Shown here: positions 1 through 8,955 of the stretch, one piece after another
Position numbering within the stretch: position 1 is the stretch's first letter
Layout: each line of letters opens with the position of its first letter
From: Chromera velia
Taxonomy: Eukaryota > Sar > Chromeraceae
Length of the DNA: 23,342 nt
Assembly: GCA_018398765.1 (NCBI GenBank)
Contig: JAHBMJ010005873.1
Location: 34,515 to 57,856 of the forward strand
Direction of reading: 5' to 3'
Program-made: the position numbers and the translations under genes
Notes under the pieces: model-generated
Databases searched by the model: none
Seen by the model: the letters and a program-made list of their open reading frames with translations, nothing else
Told to the model about the DNA's origin: nothing

Positions 1-409
1 TCTGTCTGTCTTCCTATCTGTGTATCTGTCTGTCTTCCTATCTGTGTATCTTTCTGTTTTTCTATCTGTGTATCTGTCTGTCTTCCTGTCTGTCTGTCTT
101 CCTATCTGTGTATCTGTCTGTCTTCCTATCTGTGTACCTGTCTGTCCGCCTGTCTGTCTGCCTGCCTGTCTGTCTGTCTATCTGTCTGCCTGTCTGTCTG
201 TCTGTCCGCCTGTCTGTCTGTCTGTCTGCCTGCCTGTCTGTCTGTCCGCCTGTCTGTCTGTCTGCCTGTCTGTCTACCTGCCTGTCTGCCTGTCTGTCTA
301 CCTGCCTGTCTGCATGCCTGTCTGTTCGCCTGTCTGCCTGCCTGTCTGTCTGTCCTCCCTGTCTGTATGTCTATCTGTCCGTCTGCCTGTCCGTCTGTCT
401 CTCTGTGTG

Positions 410-444
<35 letters not shown>

Positions 445-1290
445 GTGTCTGTCTGTCTGTCTGTCTGTGTGTGTCTGTCTGTATGTATGTCTATCTGTCC
501 GTGTGTCTGTCTGTGTGTCTGTCTGTCTGCCTGCCTGTCTGTCTGTCTTCCTGTCTACCTGCCTGTCTGCCTGCCCGTCTCCCTGCCTGCCTGTATGTCT
601 TCCTATCTGTGTATCTTTCTGTTTTGCTATCTGTGTCTCTGGCTGTCTTCCTATCCTAGCTTCCTATCTGTGTATCTGTCTGTCTTCCTGTCTGTCTGTC
701 TTCCTATCTGTGTATCTGTCTGTCTTCCTATCTGTGTATCTGTCTGTCTTCCTATCTGTGTGTCTGTCTGCATGTCTTCCTATCTGTGTATCTGTCCGTC
801 TTCCTATCTGTGTATCTGTCTGTCTTCCTATCTGTGTATCTTTCTGTTTTTCTATCTGTGTATCTGTCTGTCTTCCTGTCTGTCTGTCTTCCTATCTGTG
901 TATCTGTCTGTCTTCCTATCTGTGTATCTGTCTGTCTTCATATCTGTGTGTCTGTCTGTATGTCTTCCTATCTGTGTATCTGTCCGTCTTCCTATCTGTG
1001 TATCTGTCTGTCTTCCTATCTGTGTATCTTTCTGTTTTTCTATCTGTGTATCTGTCTGTCTTCCTGTCTGTCTGTCTTCCTATCTGTGTATCTGTCTGTC
1101 TTCCTATCTGTGTATCTGTCTGTCTTCCTATCTGTGTGTCTGTCTGTCTTCCTATCTGTGTATTTGTCTGTCTTCCTATCTGTGTATCTGTCTGTCTTCC
1201 TATCTGTGTATCTGTCTGTCTTCCTATCTGTGTATCTGTCTGTCTTCCTACCTGTGTATCTGTCTGTCTTCCTATCTACGGACGCAGTTG
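1..1290. repeat. TCTG-type satellite with 24-bp higher-order unit
   Basis: The whole stretch is built from TCTG/TCTA/CCTG tetramers. From about 600 to 1280 a 24-bp unit (TCTGTCTGTCTTCCTATCTG plus TGTA) recurs. A longer module containing TTTCTGTTTTTCTATC returns at 51, 841 and 1029, and a variant lies near 616. The 841 and 1029 copies are 188 bp apart. Long open frames on both strands (Cys/Leu/Ser/Val-rich on plus, Asp/Arg/Lys/Thr on minus) come from the repeat itself, because the tetramer lacks stops, so I do not call them genes. The left end is cut by the window. Confidence 0.95.
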
Positions 1291-2335
1291 GACGGCCGTT
1301 CTCGCAGTTGGAGGGTGCGCATACAAGGAAAGAAAGAGGCAGAGGCAGGAAGGGGCAAAGATTGAAGTCAGAGAGGTCCACCGATCCTCTTCTCAAGAGA
1401 GAGACAATGAATGATGCTACACGACGATGCATTTATTCAAACAATCCAAAATAATCCAAAATAATTCAAAATAATCCAAAATGATGGGACTCCTCAAGAG
1501 AGACAATGAATGAATGATGCTACACGACAAAAACAACAGAAGGGCAAGGAAGGGAAAAGGAGGGCAGGAAGGCAGGGAAACACAGGGAGGGAGGGCCCTG
1601 CAGCGACCGACTGACCGACCACAGAGCTAAGGGCCCCTCCAGGATTTATGAGGGCGAAGAGCATCGCTGTGGTTCCCTCCTGCAGGCAGATTGCAGGCAG
1701 GCAGGCAGGCATGTTCATTATGCATGTTATTATATTAATATATGTATGTGTGTGATATGTATAATTATTATTATGTGGTTCCCTCCTGCAGGCACACAGG
1801 CAGGCAGGCAGGACGCATTATTGGTTGTTCTCGATGGAACATGCGCAAAATTTACTCTCGCGCAAGAAAAACAGAGCTTCTTCTCTCCGGTCTCGTTTTT
1901 GTTTTCTTATTTTCACCAGCAGGCAGCAAGACAAGCAAAAACATTGAATGAGAGACAGAACGAATAAACAAACAAACAAACGAAAGACCGAAGGAAGGAA
2001 GGAAGGAAGGAAGGAAGGACAGAAAGAAAGACAGAACGACAGAACGACAGAAAGAGAGAGAGAGAAAGAAGCGGAATCCGACCATCAACATATCCAGCTC
2101 TAGATAGCGCAAGGAAGGCACACAGGCAAGCGACAGACCGTATGTTCTTCTTTTTTCCTTTCTCTTCTTTTCCTTTCGCACATCAAAAAACGAAACATAA
2201 AAAAGAAAACAAAAACAAACGCAAAACAAAATCAGACAGGCAAGCAACAGACAGACAGGGAGAGAAGCAACTTGAAGTCCGCCCCCCTCCCACTCACCCG
2301 CGCAGCCCCTTCACAAGAATGAATCAATGCATACG

Positions 2336-2366
<31 letters not shown>

Positions 2367-3529
2367 ACACGAAAGAATAATGCGGACCGACTGACCGACT
2401 GGCCAGCCGAGTGAGATGAGGCCTCTGAGAAAGACCTCTTTGACCCCCCCGTTCTCCCTCCCGCACTTCGGTTCGACGCCTTCCTGCATGCTCGAAGAAG
2501 CGATCGAGGCATGTCGTTGGTGAAAGGAAAGGAAGGGAAAGAGACGATCAATTGTTATGGAGCCAGCCCTTTTGGTTGCCTTCCTTATTCATTTGCTCGT
2601 TCGTTCGTTTGTGGTGACGTGCAGGGAGGGAGTGATTGAAGAGAAAGTTCTTTCGAATACAGTGAAACGTCAACGGACATACAGGCCCGCCTGTATCACC
2701 TTCTTGAATCTCGACAGACAGGCAAACAGATGTCGACAGACGTCATCGTTCCTTTCTTTTCTTTTCTTTTCTTTTTCTCTTCCGTTCTACACACAGAGAA
2801 AAACTATACTGACAGACTGGTGGGTATATTCTTCTTTTTTCTTTTTGTTCTTCTTCCTGACAGACAGACTTCTTCTTTTTTCTTTTTGTTCTTCTTCCTG
2901 ACAGACAGACAGATAGCCGGACAGACAGAGTACGAGAGAGACATAATTGGGGGAGCGGCGCGGATAATTGAGCAGAGAGTCAGCAGAGAAGAGAAAACAC
3001 GTGCAGCTCATCGACAAACTAGATATGAGGAGAGAGGGGACGTGCACAGCAAAAGCATGTATGGCTGGGAAAGAGGGTCCTCAGAGATCGATCGCGCAAC
3101 TGATTGATTGACTGGATAATCGATCAACCCTCATGCTCATGTACCACATTGACTCCCCCAATCACCCACTCACTCACTCACTCACTCATTCATTCTGACT
3201 GACTAACTCTGAGACATCTTCTGGATTTGTGCGGATGGGCGGCGGTCGCATTCCTCCTTTCCCTTCCGCCCTCTTCCTTCCTGCGCCTCCTCGCCCCCCC
3301 TCCCCTTTCCCTTGCCCTTGCCCAAGTTGCCCCTCTAGCGGGGAGGAATAGGAGACTGCTCCTCCTCCTCTTCCTGCTGTTGCCCCAGCAGAGCTCGCAG
3401 AAGCGCCACTTGGGGAAGACCAACACTTCTTCACCTTCGAATGTGCCGCCTGCTTCGCTCGCTGAAGGGCAGGCAGCCCCGTATTCAGGCTGCACCGACA
3501 CGCACATATGCATGCATGGATACACACAC

Positions 3530-3568
<39 letters not shown>

Positions 3569-3747
3569 GATACACAGGGACACACACAAGATTGCATAGA
3601 GGGAGGAGAGGGAGAGGGAGACGGAAAGGGGGGGCAGAGGGGGGCAGAAGGAGGGGAGAAGGAGGGGAGAAGGAGGGGAAAAGGAGGGGAGGGGGAGAGG
3701 GAACAACAGGACGATCGAGCAAGCCATATGACACACTCAGACACACA

Positions 3748-3789
<42 letters not shown>

Positions 3790-5108
3790 AGGCATTCATT
3801 CATTCATTCTGAGGGCGGTAACGAGACCCACTCATTGATCGATGGATTTACTGATCGACTCACTGACTGGTTCGTTCATACGCTGGTTGAGCGATCGATC
3901 AGCTGACTGATGGATGGATGGATGGATGCATCGATCGACTGCATGGAGGCAGAGAAGAGGCAGACATGACTGACTAATTGAATGATACACTGACAGGCGA
4001 ATGTTTGAGTGAGTGAGTGAGTGAATGAATGAATGAATTGCTTAAATCTCGAATGACGAGTTTTGGAGTTCCAGACCCATGCATAGGTTTTCCTGACTGA
4101 CTGACTGACTGCTGAAGTGTATGGTTGATTGGATGAATGATCGAAAAAATTGACGCACGCACTTGTTTCTGCCCAAAGGCAACGGCGGCTTCTGCGCTGA
4201 GACTTTCAAAGAAGCTTTGGGGGGGGGCGGCTGGGACGCCGTCACTGAAGATGATGATGAGGCTGTCTGCAAGCATGAAGGAAGGAAGAACGGTTCAAAA
4301 CATGCATGCTCTCAATCAAGTGCAGGCAGACAGAGGTTTATTCATTTTTTTTTTTCATACAGAGAAAAAGAATTCTGTATGAAAGTAAACGCATGCTCTC
4401 AATCAAGTGCAGGCAGACAGAGGTTTATTTTTTCTTTCTGTGTCCCGCCTCGCATTCCTTTGCTCTCTCTATCTCCATGCACTTGGCCGTGCTCCTCTCT
4501 CATCAGTCTCTGTATCATCTTTCTGTCTGTATCGCTTTTATTTATTTTTTTATTTCTCTGTATTGGTGTCTGCTCTCTCTATCTCCATGCACTCGGCCGT
4601 GCTCCTTCGATCCTGCGTGAATATCTCTCTCTCTCTCTCTCTCTCACCTTGACCGACCGACCTTCGTGTTCTCCTTATTGTCCTTCTCCTCTAACTTGAG
4701 CATTTTGATTCCTTCTGTAATAGCCCCCACGCCGCCATTCTGTTTCTGCGGAGGGGGCGCCTGCAGGTGAGCAGGCAGGCAGGCAGGCAGGCAGGCGTGT
4801 GCGCATCGAATTTGAATGAGTACTCGTCAGCATGGGTGTTCAATCAGGAATCCAAGCAGACTATATGTTTCTTCTTTTCCCTCTATTTCTTCAGACAGAC
4901 TATATGTTTCTTCTTCTTCTCCCTCCTTTTCTTTATGAACACAACAGACAAAAAGAAAGAAAGAACAAAGACAAAAGAACAGCACCAACAATCAAACAAC
5001 GTGGGCAGGGGGCCCGAAAGGTGAGAGTTAAGCGCCCCTTGCCTCTCCACCTCCCGACAGACTTTCACGTGATCACTGGTTTCACACGCTACTCCTCTGC
5101 TGCTTCCA
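1276..5108 (-). CDS. Multi-exon hypothetical gene, Ser/Pro/Gly-rich (gene 1)
   Basis: Not recognised. Proposed minus-strand exons in order: 5108-5063, 4760-4662, 4266-4163, 3489-3204, 2483-2400, 1679-1620 and, weakly, a terminal exon 1386-1276 ending in TAG. Each has an AG acceptor (usually CTGCAG or GCATGCAG) and a GT donor, and successive phases agree (0, 0, 2, 0, 0, 0). Recognisable pieces are a charged segment with GAITEGIKMLKLEEKDNKEN, a Ser/Pro-rich exon, a Gly/Lys-rich exon ending in PPPIRTNPEDVSEL, then EGVEPKCGRENGGVKEVFLR and EGTTAMLFALINPGGALSSV. No catalytic motif or membrane signature is clear. The first exon is not found; 5198-5703 or gene 2 may supply it. The best-supported exons are 4760-4662, 3489-3204, 2483-2400 and 1679-1620. 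Low-complexity sequence around the exons makes false joins possible. Confidence 0.45.
1392..1528. repeat. Direct duplication around an AATCCAAAAT-rich spacer
   Basis: About 34-36 bp (CTCAAGAGAGACAATGAATG and following bases to ACACGAC) occurs at 1392-1425 and 1493-1528. The copies differ by small indels in the AGAG and GAAT runs. The 67-bp spacer holds four degenerate AATCCAAAAT units. On the minus strand the lower copy runs into the proposed acceptor of the terminal exon at 1386. Confidence 0.8.
1668..1794. repeat. Direct duplication of a splice acceptor and exon start
   Basis: An identical 21-bp block (TGTGGTTCCCTCCTGCAGGCA on plus, less one base) lies at 1668-1688 and 1774-1794, each followed by CAGG repeats. 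On the minus strand each copy reads CTGCAG then GAGGGAACCACA, that is, acceptor plus the first codons of the exon 1679-1620. The 85-bp spacer is AT-rich. Confidence 0.75.
2331..2371. repeat. CA/CG dinucleotide repeat
   Basis: Run of CA, then CG, then CA dinucleotides. It sits in a proposed minus-strand intron, just downstream of the donor of exon 2483-2400. Confidence 0.9.
2831..2912. repeat. Two tandem 41-bp copies, pyrimidine-rich with CAGACAGAC
   Basis: CTTCTTTTTTCTTTTTGTTC followed by TTCTTCCTGACAGACAGAC occurs at 2831 and again at 2872, directly adjacent. It lies in a proposed minus-strand intron of gene 1. No coding signal is seen here. Confidence 0.85.
3525..3790. repeat. CA, purine-rich GGGGAGAAGGA and CA/GA repeats
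   Basis: A CA run covers roughly 3528-3566, G/A-rich GGGGAGAAGGA-like units cover about 3605-3705, and CA followed by GA runs cover about 3741-3789. All lie in the proposed minus-strand intron between exons 4266-4163 and 3489-3204. The overlapping open frames on both strands are repeat-driven. Confidence 0.9.
4304..4429. repeat. 39-bp direct duplication flanking a small inverted-repeat insert
   Basis: An identical 39-bp block starting GCATGCTCTCAATCAAGTGC lies at 4304-4342 and 4391-4429. The 48-bp spacer has an 11-bp perfect inverted repeat (TTTCATACAGA at 4353-4363, TCTGTATGAAA at 4374-4384). Bases 4364-4395, which run from the spacer into the second copy, are identical over 32 bp to 20043-20074. 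It lies in an intron of gene 1. Confidence 0.9.
4461..4606. repeat. 36-bp direct duplication with 74-bp spacer
   Basis: TGCTCTCTCTATCTCCATGC plus the bases to GCTCCT occurs at 4461-4496 and 4571-4606 with one mismatch (ACTTGG/ACTCGG). The spacer is T-rich. It is a neighbour of the 4304-4429 duplication in the same intron. Confidence 0.85.
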
Positions 5109-5197
5109 CTCAAGACAAGAAAGAGAAGATAAGAAGACAAGACAAAAAAATTCAAAAAACAAAAAACAAAAAAAGAAAAAAAGAAACAGAACTGCAC

Positions 5198-5709
5198 GCG
5201 GGGACCGGCACCGTCATGGTCTTTAGACAGGGGTGGGGGGGTGGGGGGGCGTCCCTGCGGAGGGGGATTCTTCTGATGCTGTGTCTTCGTATCTTGCGGA
5301 AGGACTCTTTCGGCGGTAACGAAACTCTCAAAGTCCCATACCGAAAGAGCGACGGTGCTGGTGGGGCCGAAAACCTTCTCCAGAACCTCTTCTCTCTCTC
5401 AGGATTCCTGTTCTGAAGGGGACGGGTTTTGATGCTCTTGGTCATGCGTGGAAGCTCGGTGGGGGATGTCGCTAGAAGCAGAAGCAGAAGCCGAAGCGGA
5501 ATTGGGTGCTGCGGCTGGGGCGGAGACGGGGGCTGGCATGGGATCGGGGGCGGCGGCTGCATTTGGCTCTGGCTCGTTCTCTTCTGTTCGGTGCAGCCTT
5601 CTTGATTTTCCTGGTGACGACCTTCTCCAGGGGGGTTGCGATAATCGTGGGGCTTCAGGGGGAGGGTCTTCGGAGGGAGCCGGAGGATTCGGCAATGCTG
5701 CTGCTATAG
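5198..5709 (-). CDS. Coding-like minus-strand segment, frame uncertain
   Basis: On the minus strand a long pyrimidine tract ends at an acceptor (CTCCTCAG at 5710). Three readings compete. One frame is open from 5703 to 5198 and joins gene 1 in phase 2 (506 nt), giving a Pro-rich then Arg-rich basic stretch. A second frame reads TEENEPEPNAAAAPDPMPAP to a TGA at 5399-5401, then continues in the same frame with EEVLEKVFGPTSTVALSVWD, which looks like ordinary protein. A third frame, reached from a GTGGGT donor in the upstream exon, stops at about 5655. The plus strand is also open and Ala/Gly/Glu-rich. I am sure only that the segment has coding-like composition. Confidence 0.3.
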
Positions 5710-5796
5710 CTGAGGAGGAGGAGGAGGACGACGAAGAGGAGGAAGAAGAAGAGGGAAGGGAGGGATCGGGGAGGGGAGGGTTCGGGTCCAGACAGA

Positions 5797-5805
5797 CAGA
5801 CAGAC

Positions 5806-5840
<35 letters not shown>

Positions 5841-5842
5841 CA
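5797..5842. repeat. CAGA and GA repeat
   Basis: A CAGA tetranucleotide run passes into a GA dinucleotide run. More CAGA runs follow at about 5945-6005 and 6055-6090. No gene is seen from 5710 to 6250. Confidence 0.9.
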
Positions 5843-6251
5843 TCAGACAGACTATATGTTTCTTCTTCTCCCTTCTTTTCTTCATGAACAGACTATATCG
5901 TCTTTTCTTCACTTCACTTTTTCCGAATCGCTTCCTTTCTTTCGGACAGACAGGCAGACAGACAGACAGACACACAAACAAGCAGACACAGACAGACAGA
6001 CACAGACGAACAAACAGAGCCTTCCCTTCATTCTCTTCTGTTTTCTTCTTTGAACAGACAGACAGACAGACAGAGAGACATCAGACAGACAGCGATGGAT
6101 CCGATCCTTAAGTAAGGCCGATCGATGGGTGATCACTACGCCTTGCCCGATCATTTTGCGACTTGCTAGATGCTTGCCCGACTCCCCACATGCACTCAAT
6201 TGATCAATCAATCGTGCGCGTGCATACCCACCCGTGCACCCACCCCCTCAC

Positions 6252-6981
6252 CTTCACGCGCCTCGACAAAGAAGAAAAAGAAGAAGCAGGTCGCTGTGTC
6301 GTCGTCGAGGAGGTCTCCTGCTGCGGCAGCTGGGCGAGAAGGAAGTTCTCTTTCTTCGTCAGCTCCATGTCCTGGAGCACCCTCTGCTCGGGTGTGGCGC
6401 TCGCCCAATGGCCCTCCCCCTTCTTGACCTCCTCCTTCTCCTCCCGCACTTTCTTGAGCTCATCCTCGATCGAATACGAAGAAGTATTCTCATGGACGTG
6501 CCGTTTCTTCGTCTCGTTCGACAGAGCCCACTCTGCACCACGCACACGCAATCAGCAACCACTGCAGAACCCTCTGACTCACTCACTGGCTCACTGACTG
6601 AAAAACTGACTGAATGACACACTGACTGACTGACTGATTGACAGACACACAGACTGACTGACTCACTGACTGACTAAGCCTGACTGGCTAAGTGACTGAT
6701 ACACAGACTCACAGACACACTTACTGACTGGCTGACTGACTCACAGACATACAGACTCACACAGTGACTGACTTGCTGACTGATACACTGACTCAAACAC
6801 TGACTGACTGACTGACTTGAGTGAGTAAGTGAGTCAGTGTGTCGGTCAGTCAATCAGCCGAAAGACTGAGTGGCTCACTGACTCACCAACTCACTGACTG
6901 ACTGCCTGATTGACTGTCAGTCACTGACCGGCAGGAGGAGGGGGATGGCTGCTGCCCTGCGGCTCCGCTGAGGGAGACTGG
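6252..6981 (-). CDS. Hypothetical charged coiled-coil-like protein, two exons seen (gene 2)
   Basis: Family not recognised. Exon 6981-6929 (acceptor CACAGCAG, donor GTCAGTGA) encodes about 17 residues rich in Ser and Pro. It ends in phase 1 and joins exon 6532-6252 to give a Glu codon followed by WALSNETKKRHVHENTSSYS. The second exon continues with a Lys/Glu-rich, probably helical or coiled-coil run (IEDELKKVREEKEEVKKGEG), then HWASATPEQRVLQDMELTKK and a Ser/Thr-rich tail. The donor is either GTGAGG at 6251 (phase 0) or GTGGGT a few bases further in (phase 2), and this choice decides how it connects to 5198-5709. The upstream start is not found. It may be the 5' part of gene 1, since strand and spacing allow that. 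Confidence 0.5.
6588..6905. repeat. Degenerate GACT tetranucleotide tract
   Basis: Diverged ACTG/GACT tetramers fill the proposed intron between exons 6981-6929 and 6532-6252. On the minus strand they read as GTCA/AGTC, the same tetramer as the donor GTCAGTGA at 6928. Confidence 0.9.
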
Positions 6982-6999
6982 CTGCTGTGCATCGATCGA

Positions 7000-8490
7000 T
7001 TGACCGATCAATGGATGGATCATGAACAGGACAGATAGGGGGGGCGTCTCTCTGCCCGGCTGCCTGCATAATTTAAATGAGAGAAGAAAGACACCATCGA
7101 TCAACCGCATGGAAAGCTGAAAGGCATGATAACGGAAAGGAATAGAACGCCTGTCCACACGCACGGAAGCAAGGAACGAAGGAAATAAGGAGGGCAGGAA
7201 GGGAGGACACCCAAGGAAGAAAGAAGAAAGGAGGACTCCCTTGCAAGCACGAAAGCCGAGAGATTGACTGCTTCAAATGCACTCGTTCGATCAATCGAAC
7301 ACAAAAAAGGGAAGGAATCTGACTCGAACAGATTGAAGACTACACAAGCACACGATCCAGGATTCCAAACAAACGAAGTCGGGCAATAGTTTCTTCTGGC
7401 ATCTCTCTGAGTGTGATCAGCAGCAAACTGACTTTTTTTTGTGCTTCTCTCCAGCGGCGGAGGACGCTGATTGCGAAGAACGTCCGGCTGGTCCCGTGTC
7501 TTCGCTCGTTCACAAAGTTCCTCTCGAGGAATCGCGTGCGTCTCCAGATGAGTGTGCAATTTAATTCAAAGAGAAACCAAAGGGTCCAGCTCAGACTACA
7601 ATAGAGCCTTCACGACGTCACATGCACAAACGCACGCACTGACGCACTATTGACGCACTGAGGCGGTCAGAGAGGAACAGAGCATGCACTCAAAAGCTAG
7701 CCCGGGCTATGCCCGGCGTCTCTTTTCTCGATCCGCTTCCCCGATCATGCTGATCGAATTGTCGTGGATATAAATATCCGTGCATGCATGAGTTGTTCCT
7801 GGTTTTCCATCTATTTTTCGAAAAAAATGTGACCAGACAGAAACTGAAGCTGTGAATTAAGTGCCAAAAAATGTCCAAAAACTCAAGTCGCAACAAAGCA
7901 CTCGTCCTATACAGTTGCATGAGAGTGCATGGGCCAAGTAACTAAATAATTGATTGTCCCACCATAGCATATTTGTTGAGTTGCGGAGCTGCCATCAGTG
8001 GAAAAACAAAATTACATTTCTGCACAGAATCTGCCATGCGGGGCCGTGTTTTTCCCTGCTTTTTTTTTTTTGCGCACAACTTTTCCAGAAATTCCAAATT
8101 CGCTTTCCGGGACATTTTGCGGGGCCACGGTGTGCTTCGTCAAAAAATGTCAAAAACATGGCGAGTGAGTTCCTGGGATGGCCAGACTATTTTTTCACAG
8201 TTCCGACGCACATTTTACACATGGGAGTTGCCGCTATATTTCCAAAGGGCCCTAAACGGGGGCCCTAAACGGGAAAAAAATGCGGCCGCGAGAAAAAAAT
8301 GATTTACGCCATCGAAAACAACAACTTCAGTTCACCCATGTTCACCCACCTAAGAAACTTGAGTTCACAACAGCAACCTGAACTCTCATTCAGCCCATTT
8401 GATCTGCTGATTCTGAGTCTGCTGATCGAAGCACCTGAGAATATCTTCTCATCTCGGATACGAAGCAACACAATTCTCGATCAATCCTCG
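7000..8490. other. Region without a firm gene
   Basis: No gene is firmly supported. One stretch (about 7440-7560) is coding-like on both strands. On plus, a good acceptor (TTTTTTTGTGCTTCTCTCCAG ending at 7453, less one base) precedes an open segment containing EDADCEERPAGPVSSLVHKV that stops at a TAA near 7563. On minus, the same bases read THLETHAIPREELCERAKTR before a GTCAG. I cannot choose between them. 7770-7780 holds a TATAAATA inside an imperfect palindrome. 7800-8290 has several A/T runs and short repeats of AAAAAATGTC. A 14-bp unit, GGGCCCTAAACGGG, is repeated twice near 8247-8273. Confidence 0.4.
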
Positions 8491-8493
8491 AAA

Positions 8494-8955
8494 ATGCGCT
8501 CCTTCTTTGCAAATCTCTTCAAAAACTGCCAGGTCCCTGCACTGGACGAAAATGAGGTGCAGGTGATCCGCCACTCCCGCCACCCCCGCTACGCCTCCCA
8601 CGTGGCTCAGGCGACCCACGACTCGCTCCTTTCTCAGGGGCGGGTCCAGGAAGCCGAGTCCGTGGTGAGTTCCCTCACCGTCCACGACCTCACCGGTCCT
8701 CCTCCCTCCACCACCGCCCCCCGCACCATCAACGCTTCCCTCCCTGGTCTCCCCCTTCGCTTCTGCGCGTCGATTCCGGCGGCAGATATAATTTATTCTG
8801 ACATGCCGGAGGAGGTGGACGGGGTTCCTCGTCCCCTGAAGGACTTGTATAGAGTTCCGTCCCCTCCGTCCCCTCCTCCTCCTCCTGCTCCTGTTGCCGA
8901 TGAGGACTTCTGGTGCCTCTTCGGCCAAGAGAACGAGGGATACTTCGTCCACTGA
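8494..8955 (+). CDS. Hypothetical protein, single exon, proline-rich C terminus
   Basis: Not recognised. This is a 153-residue ORF beginning MRSFFANLFKNCQVPALDEN and ending at TGA 8953-8955. I chose the ATG at 8494 over the upstream ATG at 8299 because third positions become strongly C/G-biased only after 8494; the 65 codons before it are A/T-rich and low complexity like a 5' UTR. The middle has an Arg/His patch (about residues 28-35), then a Thr/Pro segment. The C-terminal third has a six-proline-type run followed by an acidic, aromatic tail ending in ENEGYFVH. No signal peptide or membrane segment is evident. It is flanked by non-coding sequence, and no introns are needed. Confidence 0.5.
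   Translation: MRSFFANLFKNCQVPALDENEVQVIRHSRHPRYASHVAQATHDSLLSQGRVQEAESVVSSLTVHDLTGPPPSTTAPRTINASLPGLPLRFCASIPAADIIYSDMPEEVDGVPRPLKDLYRVPSPPSPPPPPAPVADEDFWCLFGQENEGYFVH

Larger units (their letters stand above)
4854..5905. repeat. Dispersed CAGACTATATGTTTCTTCTT repeat, two loci
   Basis: The motif CAGACTATATGTTTCTTCTT followed by pyrimidines occurs near 4857 and 4896 (tandem) and near 5848. At 4896 and 5848 it continues through CTCCC and CTT(T/C)ATGAACA. At 5848 a second short CAGACTATAT follows at about 5889. The two loci are about 950 bp apart with unrelated sequence between, so this is a small dispersed family. Confidence 0.8.

Noticed and set aside
20-1454. Long Cys/Leu/Ser/Val open frames, up to 464 codons
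   Set aside because: They follow directly from a stop-free TCTG tetramer array and are open in several frames at once.
1731-1753. AT-rich block as a possible promoter for gene 1
   Set aside because: It lies inside a proposed intron between duplicated acceptors, so it is better explained as a spacer.
3186-3838. Overlapping 200-codon ORFs on both strands
   Set aside because: Most of the length is CA, GA and purine repeats; only the minus-strand part 3489-3204 has good borders and phases.
5399-5401. Recoded or read-through TGA
   Set aside because: Other frames explain the region and TGA ends other genes here, so I list it only as an anomaly.
8247-8273. Two CCCTAAA motifs that resemble plant-type telomere repeats
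   Set aside because: Only two copies within a GC palindromic 14-bp unit; not a telomere array.
8449-8952. Minus-strand 167-codon ORF opposite the gene at 8494
   Set aside because: Gly/Arg/Val-rich shadow of a GC-biased plus-strand gene; the plus frame has better residue order and third-position bias.
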